Source: Typhlomys cinereus (taxonomy: Eukaryota; Chordata; Mammalia; Rodentia; Platacanthomyidae). From it: a stretch of DNA of 64,000 nt. The notes under the pieces were generated by a model. That model worked only from the letters and a program-made list of their open reading frames with translations. It had not been told where the DNA came from and ran no database searches. The stretch covers positions 6,341,691 to 6,405,690 of the forward strand of contig JALPQD010000088.1 of NCBI GenBank assembly GCA_023101885.1, read 5' to 3'. Within the stretch, counting starts at the first letter, position 1, and each line of letters starts with the position of its first letter. Both the position numbers and the translations under genes were made by a program. Positions 35,454 to 46,655 of the stretch are shown piece after piece.

Positions 35454-35816
35454 GGGGACGCGTACGCGAGATCCAGCCGGGCTCTTACCGCGCGCTCTAG
35501 GACCCCCAGGTCAGCCCACAGGGACCCGGCTCCGACTCTCGCCATCCAGCCGGAGCCGCGCGGGGGCCGAGGGACGAGGAGGACCTCCCCCTGCGCCCGG
35601 GCCCGCCCCAGCTGCCCTCCGGTTAAATAGCTCCAGGCCGACGCGCACATCATCCCTTTTCACCCCACCCCGCTCCGCCAGTCAGGACACGATAGCGGTC
35701 CACCCGGGCCTCACCCCACGCCCTAGGTGAGTCCCCGTTCGGGCCCCGCCCACCAGTACCCCAGGACAAATAATTCAGTTTAGTGAAATTGAGAGATCTT
35801 AAGAGTTAAAATGACA
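35454..35816 (+). promoter_or_regulatory. L1 5' UTR, CpG-rich internal promoter
   Basis: GC- and CpG-rich sequence with a TATA-like ggttaaatag at 35621 and a splice-donor-like ccctaggtgagt near 35720. It resembles the two-unit promoter of the L1 at 46.25 kb. It begins 218 bp from the KLRK1 start codon and points away from it, a divergent arrangement. Promoter activity is inferred. Confidence 0.6.
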
Positions 35817-36881
35817 ATGCCAAAGTCAAAGTGCAAATCCATGAGAAGCAACACTCAAGTAAACAAATTTCCCACTGAAGAAATTAATCCCATAATGTTA
35901 GATTCCAACAAGAACAAACCCGCGGAAAAAGGCCAAGAAAGCCTGACCCAGGATAACGACTTTCAAAATATGATCATTACCATGTTCAATACTATGAAAG
36001 AGGAAATCCGGGAGGAATTACATAATCGAATCAATCGCTTTGAAGAGGAACACAACAGACATCTGGAGGAGTTGAGAAAAACAGTGCAAGAAACAAAAAG
36101 TGGCATAGAGCAGTTAAAACAAACTCAAGCAGAGTTTAAAACTGAGCTAAAAGACAAGTTATCTTCAACCCAGAACGCCACAGAGAGTCTTATCAACAGA
36201 ACTAATGAAGCAGAAAACAGAATTTCAGACCTTGAAGATAAAGTGGGAGTACTAACCAGCTCAATGGAAGAGGTTGTTAAAGCCAAAAAGATACTTGAGA
36301 GAAATATCCAAGAGATATGGGACACCCTGAAGAAGCCTAACATGCGTATTCATGGAATACCAGAGCAAGAATCTCAAAATACCACCCCTGAGGAAATTTT
36401 TCAAACGATCATCAAGGAAAACTTTCCTCATCTAAAAAAAGAGAGGCCCATCCATATACAAGAGGCATTCCGCACCCCAAACAGATACGACCAAAATAGA
36501 AGCACACCGCGGCAAATAATAATTAAAATACTCCACATTCAAGATAAAGAACTGGTGCTGAGAGCTTCAAGGGAGAAAAAACAAGTCACTTTTAAAGGCA
36601 AACCTATTAAAATAACAAATGACTTCTCAGTCGAAACAGTAAAAGCAAGAAGAGCTTGGAGAGACATACTTCAAGTATTGAATGAGCAAAAATGTCAACC
36701 CAGGCTGATTTACCCTGCAAAACTATCAGTCATGATCGAGGGAGAAAGAAAAATTTTCCAGCACAAGGACAACTTTAAGGGATACATGGCCACCAAACCA
36801 GGCCTTCAAAAACTGCTAGAAATGATACTCAAGCGTGAAGAAAAAAACAGGCATATCCAGGAGAACAGAAGGCAAATATAA
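35817..36881 (+). CDS. L1 ORF1 (RNA-binding protein), intact
   Basis: Uninterrupted 354-codon ORF1p starting MPKSKCKSMR. An ATG at 35811 is also in frame, but the sister L1 has ACG there, so 35817 is the conserved start. A long coiled coil (about residues 60-150; NRFEEEHNRHLEELRKTVQE and following) is followed by the RRM-like domain with LERNIQEIWDTLKKPNMRIH, then the C-terminal domain (ILHIQDKE, ARRAWRD, FQHKDNFKGY). Known role: trimeric nucleic-acid chaperone of the L1 RNP. Confidence 0.93.
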   Translation: MPKSKCKSMRSNTQVNKFPTEEINPIMLDSNKNKPAEKGQESLTQDNDFQNMIITMFNTMKEEIREELHNRINRFEEEHNRHLEELRKTVQETKSGIEQLKQTQAEFKTELKDKLSSTQNATESLINRTNEAENRISDLEDKVGVLTSSMEEVVKAKKILERNIQEIWDTLKKPNMRIHGIPEQESQNTTPEEIFQTIIKENFPHLKKERPIHIQEAFRTPNRYDQNRSTPRQIIIKILHIQDKELVLRASREKKQVTFKGKPIKITNDFSVETVKARRAWRDILQVLNEQKCQPRLIYPAKLSVMIEGERKIFQHKDNFKGYMATKPGLQKLLEMILKREEKNRHIQENRRQI

Positions 36882-36931
36882 CACCATTAAAAGCGAAGCA
36901 ATATACTTATAAAAGCTACTAAACATAATAA

Positions 36932-39900
36932 ATGTCTGGAATTAACAATAGTTTCTCCATTATAACTCTAAATGTTAATGGACTTAATTCACCCATCAAG
37001 AGACACAGATTACAAACTTGGATTAAAAATCACAATCCATCAATCTGTTGCCTGCAGGAAACCCATCTCACCACAAAAGATAGGCACGCTCTAAAAATAA
37101 AAGACTGGTCAACAATTCTACAAGCAAATGGAAGCAGAAAACAGGCAGGGGTAGCCATTATGCTATCAGACAAAGTGGATTTCAAACCAAAAAAAATTAT
37201 AAGAGACACGGATGGATACTACATTTTAGTCACAGGTACAATTCACCAGGAAGATTTCACAATACTGAACATATATGCACCCAATACGGGCCCCTCCACA
37301 TTCATTAAGAAAACCCTACAGCGTCTAAAGCATGAAATCAACCCCCAAACGATAATTCTTGGGGACTTCAACACCGCCCTCTCTACATGGGATAGATCAA
37401 CAGGTCAAAAGCTTAACAGAGACACTTTGGAACTTAATCAAACCCTGAAAGAAATGGACCTCACAGATCTCTATCGAACTTTTCACCCACGCACCAAAGA
37501 ATACACATTTTTCTCAGCAGCACACGGAACTTTCTCCAAAATAGATCACATACTGGGCCACAAAATGAATCTACACATATACAAGAAAGTTGAAATTCTA
37601 ACCTGTGCCCTATCAGACCACCACGGCCTAAGGCTGGACATCCACAACACATCAAACAAGAGAAAATACACTAACTCCTAGAAACTTAACACTATGATGC
37701 TGAAAGAGAACTGGATTCAGGAAGAAATTAAAAAGGAAATTCAAGATTTCCTGAAAGAGAATGATAACGAAAATACAACTTACCAAAATCTCTGGGACAC
37801 AATGAAAGCTGTTCTAAGAGGTAAGTTCATAGCTCTTAATGCCCACGTCAAAAAAATGGAAACATCAGAAATAAACAACTTAACAATGCAGCTTAAAGCT
37901 TTAGAGAAACTAGAGCAATCTGATCCCAAAAGCAGTAGAAGAGAAGAGATTAGCAAAATAAGGGGAGAAATATCTGAAATGGAGACTAAGAAAACGATAG
38001 AAAAAATCAACCAATCAAAAAGCTGGTTCTTTGAAAAAATCAACAAGATTGATACAACCCTAGCTAAACTAACCAAAAGCAAGAGAGAGAAAACCCAAAT
38101 TAACAAAATTAGAAATGAACATGGAGTTATCACTACTGATACCCAAGAAATCCAGAGAATTATAACATCATATTTCAAAAACTTATACTCTGTGAAGTTT
38201 GACAACACAAAAGAGATGGATGAATTTCTAAGTAAACACAACTTACCTAAATTGAATCAGGAAGTTGTGAATTATTTAAATAGTCCTATAACATATAAGG
38301 AAATTGAGGAGGTAATCTCGAATCTTCCCACCAAAAAATGTCCTGGACCAGATGGATTCAGCACAGAGTTCTACCAGACATTTAAGGAGTTAATAACACC
38401 AATACTCCTTAAACTGTTCCATCAAATAGCAAAGGAAGGAACACTACCAAATTCCTTCTATGAAGCTAATATCGTTTTAATCCCAAAACCTAATAAAGAT
38501 TCACTTAAAAAAGAAAACTATAGGCCGATCTCCCTGATGAACACAGACGCAAAGATTCTCAACAAAGTCTTAGCAAATCAGATTCAAAAACATATTAAAA
38601 AGATCATTCATGGGGACCAAGTAGGCTTCATCCCCGGCACACAAGGTTGGTTCAACATACGCAAATCAATAAATGTAATTCATCATGTAAACCAGTCCAA
38701 AGTCCAAGACCACATGATACTCTCGATAGATGCAGAAAAAGCTTTTGACAAGATCCAACAGACTTTTATGATCAAAACGCTAGAGACAGTAGGAATGGAA
38801 GAAACCTTTATCAATATAATAAAAGCTGTATACAACAAGCCCACAGCAAGGATTACGCTCAATGGGGAACAATTGGAAGCATTCCCACTTCGATCAGGAA
38901 CTAGACAAGGCTGTCCACTCTCACCACTTCTATTCAATATTGTACTTGAAGTCTTAGCTGAAGCCATAAGACAAGAAAGGGACATAAGAGGGATTCAAAT
39001 CGGCAAGGAAGAAGTCAAGCTATCCCTATTTGCAGATGACATGATCTTATACCTGAGTGATCCCAAAAACTCCACCAGGAAGCTCCTGGAACTAATTGAG
39101 AAGTTCAGCAGGGTGGCAGGATACAAAATAAATGTGCAAAAATCAGAGGCCTTCCTATATGCCCAGAATGAAAGAAGTGAAAAAGCCTTGAGAGAAACAA
39201 TACCATTTACTATAGCCCCTAAAAAAATGAAATGCCTTGGTATAAACCTAACTAAGGAGGTAAAAGACCTTTACAATGAAAACTTTAAAACCCTAAAGAA
39301 AGAAATTGCAGAAGACACCAGAAGGTGGAAAGACCTCCCTTGTTCCTGGATTGGCAGAATCAACATTGTAAAAATGACCATCCTACCAAAGGCAATATAC
39401 AGATTCAATGCTATACCAATCAAAATCCCAAAGCAATTCTTCAAAGAAGTTGACCAAATAATCTCAAAGTTCATATGGAGACACAAAAGACCCAGGATAG
39501 CAAAAACAATCCTGAGTAACAAAAACACAGCTGGAGGTATTACCATACCAAACCTAAGTCTATACTACAAATCCATAGTTATAAAGACAGCCTGGTACTG
39601 GCTCCAAAATAGACACACAGATCAATGGATAAGGATTGAAGACCCAGATATAAGCCCACAAAGTTACAGCCATTTGGTCTTTGACAAAGGGGCCCAAAGA
39701 ATCCAATGGAAAAAGAACAGCATCTTCAACAAATGGTGCTGGCAAAACTGGATCTCCACATGCAGAAGATTAAAGCTGGACCCGTACTTGTCACCATGTA
39801 CAAGACTTAATTCCAAATGGATCAAGGACCTTGATATCAGGCCAGAGACTTTAAAAACCATAGTTGAAAGGATAGGGAACTCCCTCGAGCTGATTGGGCT

Positions 39901-40755
39901 AGGCCAACACTTCCTAAACAGACATCCAATGGCACAGTCACTGCTACCAACTCTCAACAGTTGGGATCTTGTGAAATTAAAGAGTTTCTGTTCAGATAAA
40001 GAGATTGTCACACGAGCTCAAAGGCAACCCACAGAATGGGAGAAAATCTTCACTAACCACATATCTGACAGAGCTCTACTGTCCAGAGTACACAAAGAAC
40101 TTAGAAAATTAAACTCCAAGGAAAACACTGGCCCAATTAAAACATGGGCCCTGGAACTTCAAAGAAACTTTACCAGGGATGAAATTAAAATGTCTAACAA
40201 TTATCTTAAAAAATGCTCCACTTCCTTCGCCATCAGGGAAATGCAAATCAAAACTTCCCTGAGATATCATCTCACCCTGGTCAGGATGGCAAAAATCCAC
40301 AATACAAACAACGACAAATGCTGGAGAGGATGTGGAGAGAGGGGAACTCTCCTACATTGTTGGTGGGAATGCAGGCTCATACAGCCACTCTGGCGAGCCG
40401 TCTGGAGATTCTTAAAGAAATTAAAGATTGAAATGCCATATGACCCTGCTATCCCACTTTTGGGAATAACCCCCATGCAGCAGAGGTTCGCCTCGATAGC
40501 ACAAGCTCGACCATGTTCATAGCAGCACTGTTTACAATAGCAAAGTCATGGAATCAACCTAAATGTCCAACAGTTGACGAGTGGATAAGGAAACTATGGT
40601 ACATCTATACATTGGAGTACTACTCAGCCATCAAAAATGATGAATTACTGGAATTTGCCGGGAAATGGATGTCATTAGAAAGAATTATATTAAGTGAAGT
40701 ATCCCAAATCCAGAAAATTAAGCGCCGTATGTACTCCCTAATAGGTGGCTCCTAG
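36932..40755 (+). pseudogene. L1 ORF2 (endonuclease/reverse transcriptase), two lesions
   Basis: The AP-like endonuclease runs from 36932 ([36 protein letters not shown]). A TAG at 37679-37681 replaces the Trp codon (TGG) found in the sister element. The reverse transcriptase follows ([65 protein letters not shown]), then the cysteine-rich tail ([18 protein letters not shown]). Loss of one C in the C run at 40470-40474 shifts frame near the end, and the true C-terminus continues at 40513-40755. The catalytic FADD box is intact. The single stop would truncate the protein after the endonuclease. Confidence 0.92.
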
Positions 40756-41527
40756 TACCAAACTCACCCAGCCCACATTGAGACACTCAAAAGTAAACCT
40801 ATGAAACACAGTAATTGCAAGGATTATGAACAAGAGAGATGGGTTAGGAGGGCCACACCAGAAACAAGGAGAGAGGAGACCATGTTACAGCAGAGAAAAT
40901 AGGCCTCCATCAAGGTCTGCAAGGGGTGACATTCAGTGCCCAGCAGAATGGAGTGAAGGGAATTGCAGGAGCAGCAAAACTGCAAAAGAAAATCAACAAA
41001 CCATGATCCAGAACTTCAGAGACTATATCAATCACATAGAACTAGGACAGCCTAATCTCTCCCCATCCTGGAGCTCAGGGATATTTGCGGAAGAGGGGGC
41101 GGTAAGATTGTAAGAGCAAAAGGATGGGAGGAGCAACGATTTGCAAGATTCTCAACAATAGTTGGGGCCAAAGCAATCGTAATGGGACTTTGCATGCCCT
41201 GCGCAATGTCCAGCGCACTGTTGCCCTCATAAAGTCTAGCATCTGTTAAGGGCACCGAGATCCCTGGAGGCAAGGGATTGACAGCCATAGTAGTGATCTT
41301 ATGCTTAAGGGGAACAAGAGAAAGGGCTTATGGAAATGCCACTGGGTCCTTATATGTCATCGGAGAGGAGGACCCAATGGAAAGTTAGGCGTATACAATA
41401 AAGGACTCTCTGGGAATTGGGGGGGAGGCACTGGGGGAAGGGGAGGGGGAGGAGGGGGGAGGGAGGGAACTGTTAAAAATTTTAAAATGTATAATTAAAT
41501 TTTTAATAAAAAAAAAGTCTCAAAATA

Positions 41528-42177
41528 CCATGAAAATACAATAGGCATTTTAAATTCACTTACATTGAGATGTTCAATAAAAGAATTGGATATCACTGAT
41601 ATAGAATTATACAGAGCATGTAATTTTCTGTTTATATTTATTCGGTTCTGAATGATTTCTTCATAATGTAAACTCATATTAGAAAAATGAATTTTGTTGC
41701 ATGTGTTTCTTAGCATATGTCATCATCAATAAAACGCTATCATCATTGACAATTCTATATATGTTTATATTGTAAAATCTCAATTTTAGTCAATGTTTTC
41801 CCCAAAGAAGATATTTAGTACATATGCACAGTATTTATATTTTAAAAGTGAAAGCCATTCATATTTGATTATGATAATTAGATGAAACAGCTATTACTTG
41901 TTTCTTCTTGAATGGACATTTGTGTATTCCAGAAAGAAAGGTATCGCAGAAGATTGGAAAGTTGTGAGAGAATTCCCACTGAAATTCCAGCCTTTCAATC
42001 CCCAAAGGCAAGCGTTTTCCTTCTTGTTTTGCTTAGAGACAAGATTTTTTTTTAAATTTCAGCAATATCATAGCTTCTGTTTCTTTATTGATTCTGTCCT
42101 GATTACATCATGGGACCGAGAAAAAATAGACCAAAGATGTGACCAGCACCCCTTGCCTTCTGCAACTGTTCTCAGAC
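41528..42177. other. No gene seen between L1 and LRRC58 retrocopy
   Basis: Unique AT-rich sequence that continues the KLRK1 5' flank interrupted by the L1. No exon recognised. Confidence 0.5.
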
Positions 42178-42306
42178 ATGTAAGATGGGGGTCCGCGGGG
42201 GGCAAAGCTGCAGGGCAGCGCCACTTCCAACGCAAAGGTGGCTTCAGGCTCTGGGGCGCCTGCTCTGCGGCCTCTGCCTTTGTCCCAGGTTTACCGTCTG
42301 GCTAGG

Positions 42307-43431
42307 ATGGGGGAGGCCTGAGCGGAAGTGGCCATGGCCAGAAAGGTCGAGCTGAACTGGTCGCGCCTGAGCGCATCCACCCAGAGGCTAGAGTTGCAGC
42401 TGGAGGCGCGCGGGGAGGAGTGGCGCGGCTGGCCGGAGGCGCTGCTGGGGCTACCGCGGCCCCATAACTGCTGGCCTAGTTGCCATGGGCCCGGGATGCG
42501 GCTTTCCGCGCCTCCAGCTCCTGGACGTGCGTGCGTGCGTGCGTGGCAACACACTCATGGCGCTGCGCCCCAAGCTGCTGGCGCTCAGCGGCCTGCGCAC
42601 GCTGCTGGCCCAGAATGACAGGCTGGGCGGGCAGGGCTCACTGCCCAAGGGCCTGGCCCAGTCGCCTCTGTGCCGCAGCCCCCAGGTGCTCAACCTCAGC
42701 GGTGCATGCTTCCAGGAGGTGCCCCCTCTCTGCTGGAGCTGCCCGCGCTGCCCACCCTCAGCCTGGGCGGCAACCAGCTGCAGAGCATCCTGGCCTAGAT
42801 TGAGAACTTGCAGAGTTTAGAGTGTTTATACCTTGGAGGAAACTTCATTATAGAAATTCCCACCAGAATTAGCAAATCTGCCTTCACTGAATTACTTGGT
42901 ATTATGTGACACAGGAGATCCAAAGCGTGCCTCCTCTGCTTTCACAGTTGCATTCACTTCAATTCCTCAGTCTCCACAATAACTTACTTATGTATCTGCC
43001 TCGAGAGATCCTCAACGTTACTCATCTGGAAGAGTTGAGTTACGAGGAAATCCATTGGTTGTGCGTTTTATCAGAGATTTAACATGTGACCCTTCAACTC
43101 TCCTGAAATTAGTTGCACGGACCATTAAGTTCCGAAATATTTCTTACACTCCATAGGATCTTCCTGAGAATCTTCTTAGATACTTGAGTTCAGCCAGCAA
43201 TTGTCCAAACCCAAAGTGTGGAGGAGTCTACTTTGACTGCTGTGTCAGGCAAATTAAGTTTGTGGACTTCTGTGGGAAGTATCGCCTCTCACTCATGCAT
43301 TACCTGTGTTCTCCAGAATGCCACCCCCCCCCCGCAGCTCTGCCTCACACAGCTCCATGTCCCAGAGTGAGTCTGACTCAGAAGATGAAGCCAGTGTTGC
43401 TGCACACAGAATGCAAAAAGTTCTTGGCTGA
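42307..43431 (+). pseudogene. LRRC58: LRRC58 processed pseudogene (coding part)
   Basis: This intronless copy of the leucine-rich-repeat protein LRRC58 is clear over its whole length: ELNWSRLSAS near the start, PKGLAQSPLCRS, VLNLSG, LECLYLGGNF, then SASNCPNPKCGGVYFDCCVR, QIKFVDFCGKYR, MHYLCSPEC and the tail AAHRMQKVLG followed by TGA. The family start codon is at 42307, but codon 5 is TGA. Further frameshifts break the repeat region (about 42500-43160). Absence of introns over a multi-exon gene marks it as L1-driven retrotransposition. Intact LRRC58 is reported as a ubiquitin-ligase substrate-recognition factor, but this copy cannot encode it. Confidence 0.9.
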
Positions 43432-44289
43432 GCAGCAGTGGGTGTGGTGGAATACCAAACCACTGAGCAGAGGTGATTAAAAGCAAAGACAAAGCTTGAT
43501 GTTGATTAGAAACCTTCCTAATTGCATCTTGAATATCCATGGAAAAGTTGGGGATGATGTTTTTAAAAAATGTGTGTTTTATCCACCCATTCAGCAAAAA
43601 TAAGTCTCTTCAAATATTTCACGTTTAGACTTTTCAAATATAGTTTGGCTAATTGTCCATAATTTTTAGCAAATTGGTGATTCTGAAGAGTAGTAGCCTA
43701 ACCTGGGGCAGTTGAAATGAAGAAAGTAAGAAGTTATCAAATCTCTGACAATTACCAGAGTTGAACACTATTATTACCACAAATAGCATGAATCCCTTCC
43801 TTTTATTACCCCGTGTGTAGATTGCAAACCTATTGATGTGAGCTCACAAGTGATTAAATGGGACTTCTGACCAACTAAAGGTGGCTTGTGAGTGGGTTGT
43901 TTAAACTTTTCAACTTGTCTTTGTTATGTGTAATTGTTATCCACCTCATACAATGTAGCAATGATTTGTAATAGACCCTTAATCCTAGCAAGGATATGGA
44001 AGCTGACCCAAGAAACACTTTCAGAGCAATGCAGCCTGAGAGACTATGCAAAACACTTTAAAAGCATGTTATCAGAACCTGGCAAAAAACTAAACAAATA
44101 GCAGCTGCACCCAAGGCCATCTTAATTTCTTTTTGTTTTGTTTTGTTTTTGTTTACCTGTGCAATGGTACCTTATAAGCAAATTGCTTTTACAATCATTG
44201 AGAGGGTACAGCTATGATCCATCTTTTTGTCATGAAGTAGAAAAATAGTTGACACAAATCTAGTAAAGCTACTTACATCTTGCACTAAG

Positions 44290-44435
44290 TGAGGGAAAAT
44301 GGATGTGTAGTCCAAGCACTTGGGAGATAAAGGCAGGAAAATCAGGGCTTAAAGTTAGTCTAGGCCACATGAACTTGAAGTAATCTGGGCTGAATATGAC
44401 AGACTGTCTCTGGGGAGAGGGGGAAAAAGGGGAGG
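44290..44435 (+). mobile_element. B1-like SINE, degraded
   Basis: Weak B1 pattern (gtagtccaagcacttgggag, ggcaggaaaatcag, then an A/G-rich end). Confidence 0.5.
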
Positions 44436-44445
44436 AAGCTTAGAC

Positions 44446-44750
44446 TTTTTTTTAAATTTATTATTATTATTATTATTATTATTTATTCAACTGTGCGCAT
44501 GTGCGTGTGTGTGTGCGCGCGTGTCTGTGTCTGTGTCTGTGTATGTGTAGAACCACGGACGAATTCGCGAACCACCATGGACGCCTTCACGTCCTTCTGC
44601 CCTGGTATTCACAGGCTCCGCCCTACCAGGACCAGAAGTGCAGGCCGCCCCCGCTTCTGCCTGGCGTCTATATGTGGGATCTGGGATCCAAACTCAGAAC
44701 CTTCCGCCCGCAAGGCGGAGGCTTAACCCCTGAGCCACCTCTCCAGCCCA
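44446..44750 (-). mobile_element. B2-like SINE
   Basis: Antisense copy with TTA and TG repeats at its tail. A short duplication, cttagac, lies on both sides (44439-44445 and 44752-44758). Confidence 0.85.
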
Positions 44751-45929
44751 ACTTAGACATTTTTAACTGTCAATTATGTCTCCTTTGCTTGTACTCTTTG
44801 CTATACTATAGCTTTGTCTACAATTAAAAGAAAAACTAAAGATAAAAGAAGCAGGAAGCAGAGGCCATTATGCTCATTCACAGTAGAATAGTTCTAAAGC
44901 ATCTTTAACCATGGAGCACTTTGAAAATAGTCTTGATAAAACAGAAATCCTTAAGATGTAAGAGAAAGAGATTTAAATAAATTTTTTCCATCAGAAGTTA
45001 CCAAATTTTCGTTAACTAATTGAATATACAAGAAAATTGAATAAAATTAAAACATGTTAGTATTAGAAAGATATAATGCTACTTAATTTAGATAACCAAC
45101 CTTCAGGAACATGTAAATAATGTTAGATGTATAGGGTTAGATTGCATTAGAATATTAGGTGACTTCTTAAAGGGCACACTTTCTTAAAAGCCAATTGTAT
45201 TATAATATTTGTGTATATTAGGTTTCTTTCATATGTATTGTTTTTTATTTTAGAAAAAGTAGAGTTTAGGGTCATTCAGGGTTTGTGTTTATATGTGTGT
45301 TAACCCATGAAACATAAGAGTTTCATGACTGCAGTTGTGAAAGCCCGCTAGAGTGAATCCCCTTATTTTCACCTTGAAATACTTAGTAGGATTATTTTTT
45401 CTTTTTGATTTAGAAATTTTTTGTTGATAAAAGTGATGTGTCTACTGCTTAACATGAGTATTACATTGTATTAAGGATAGAAGTAATTCAAAGTCCTTGC
45501 TTACTTCTTCAAGCAAGCGATAAGCTGCGGACTATAGGTTATGTAGAGTAAAGCTGACTTTAGGTAGTGCTGAAGTGGAAAGCCTAAAATACTTTGTAGC
45601 TAAGTGACAGTTCGGTTATGTAAAATGGAAAATGCTCTTGATAGGACTAAGTTTTTCTGATTTAAATGGTTCTGCTTCTTGATTATTACCTTGACCTAAG
45701 TAATAACTTGAGTAAGTAGGCATGTAAATGGAGCATTTATCCATATAACCTTGTCAGCCTTCTAGAAAGAAGATGTGTATAATCTAAAGATAGACAATTT
45801 CTAGCCTTTGCCACAGACATGTATATGATGGTGTTCTTTTAACGAAATGTTTATTTGTTGTGGTTCTTTACCTCTGTAGTTCAAACCGAATCTATGATCT
45901 GTGTGCAACTATCTTTGAAGTTTTTTTTT

Positions 45930-46030
45930 AGTGTGTTTGATTGGGGGGAGGGTCCTGTATTGCTGGGATGGAGCCCGGGCCTTGTGCATGTTAGACATGC
46001 CTTCTACCTGCTGAGCCACAATCCAGCCCT
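45930..46030 (-). mobile_element. ID-like SINE
   Basis: Antisense ID pattern: gtcctgtattgctgggatgg, then gtgcatgttagacatgcc and tgctgagccacaatccagcc. Confidence 0.6.
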
Positions 46031-46250
46031 GTCACTGATAACTTTTAATGAGTTCTGCATTTTAGCTATTTTACCTTTCTCTTTAATTCGACCTTGTCTT
46101 TTCCAAGAGCTGCCAATGAATTCTAGAGTTTCATGCTTTTTCTTTTTTCATGATGGAAGATTATAGAAATTACTCAGAGAAAAAAGACAAAGGAATCTCG
46201 ATCAACTTCCAAATTCAGATAGCAGATGATGTGTTTAAAATGGTAGTTGA

Positions 46251-46655
46251 CCCCTTCCCTCCACTCCACCACCCGGGATGCGCGCGGTCCAGCCGGACCT
46301 CACCGCTCGACCTAGGTAACTCGGTCCCCACCCACCCCCAGAACCCCAGGCCGCCCAAGGGACCCAGCTCCTCCCACCATCCAGCCGGAGCCACGCGCGC
46401 AGGGCCTAGTAGGGGGAGAGGGCACCCCCTCTGTGCCAGGGCCCCGCCCTCAGGTCCCCCAGGTTTAAATAGTGCCCCGCCGACGCTCCATCCTTGCTTC
46501 CCCCACTTCGCCGCCTGGGACGCGCGGGGTCCAGCCTGGACCATCTTGACCTAGGTAAGCTCCGTCTCCGCCCACCCCCAAAACCCAGGCCAAATAATTC
46601 AGTTTAGTGAAAAATGCACAGAAATTGAAAGAAGATCTTAAGTGTTAAAACGACA
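46251..46655 (+). promoter_or_regulatory. L1 5' UTR with two tandem monomer-like units
   Basis: Two related segments about 240 bp apart each contain a gcgcg(c/g)ggtccagcc core, a gacctaggtaa donor-like site, and ccacccccaaaa/ccccagaacccc before the next unit (first near 46280-46350, second near 46520-46595). A TATA-like ggtttaaatag at 46463 lies between them. This resembles the monomer-array promoters of mouse L1 in plan, though not in sequence. Only two units are visible, one perhaps partial. Confidence 0.6.

Larger units (their letters stand above)
35454..41512 (+). mobile_element. Nearly intact full-length L1 (LINE-1)
   Basis: A complete L1 with GC-rich 5' UTR (35454-35816), ORF1, ORF2, 3' UTR with a G-rich stretch (41420-41468) and A-tail. 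A 15-bp target-site duplication, aaaagtctcaaaata, lies at 35439-35453 and 41513-41527. Only two lesions are seen in ORF2: an in-frame TAG at 37679-37681 and loss of one C near 40470. It appears to be among the youngest L1s here. Its 3' end (aaaattttaaaatgtataat) matches the L1 at 26.2 kb but not the other copies. Confidence 0.93.

Noticed and set aside
41898..42305. 135-codon plus ORF before LRRC58
   Set aside because: Crosses unique sequence into the LRRC58 5' UTR, with no domain and no consistent splice sites.
42451..42820. Cys/Arg-rich and minus-strand ORFs near 42.5 kb
   Set aside because: Shadows of the GC-rich LRRC58 pseudogene in other frames.
46215..46554. Overlapping ORFs on both strands, 103-134 codons
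   Set aside because: They lie in the GC-rich L1 5' UTR, which lacks stops by composition.
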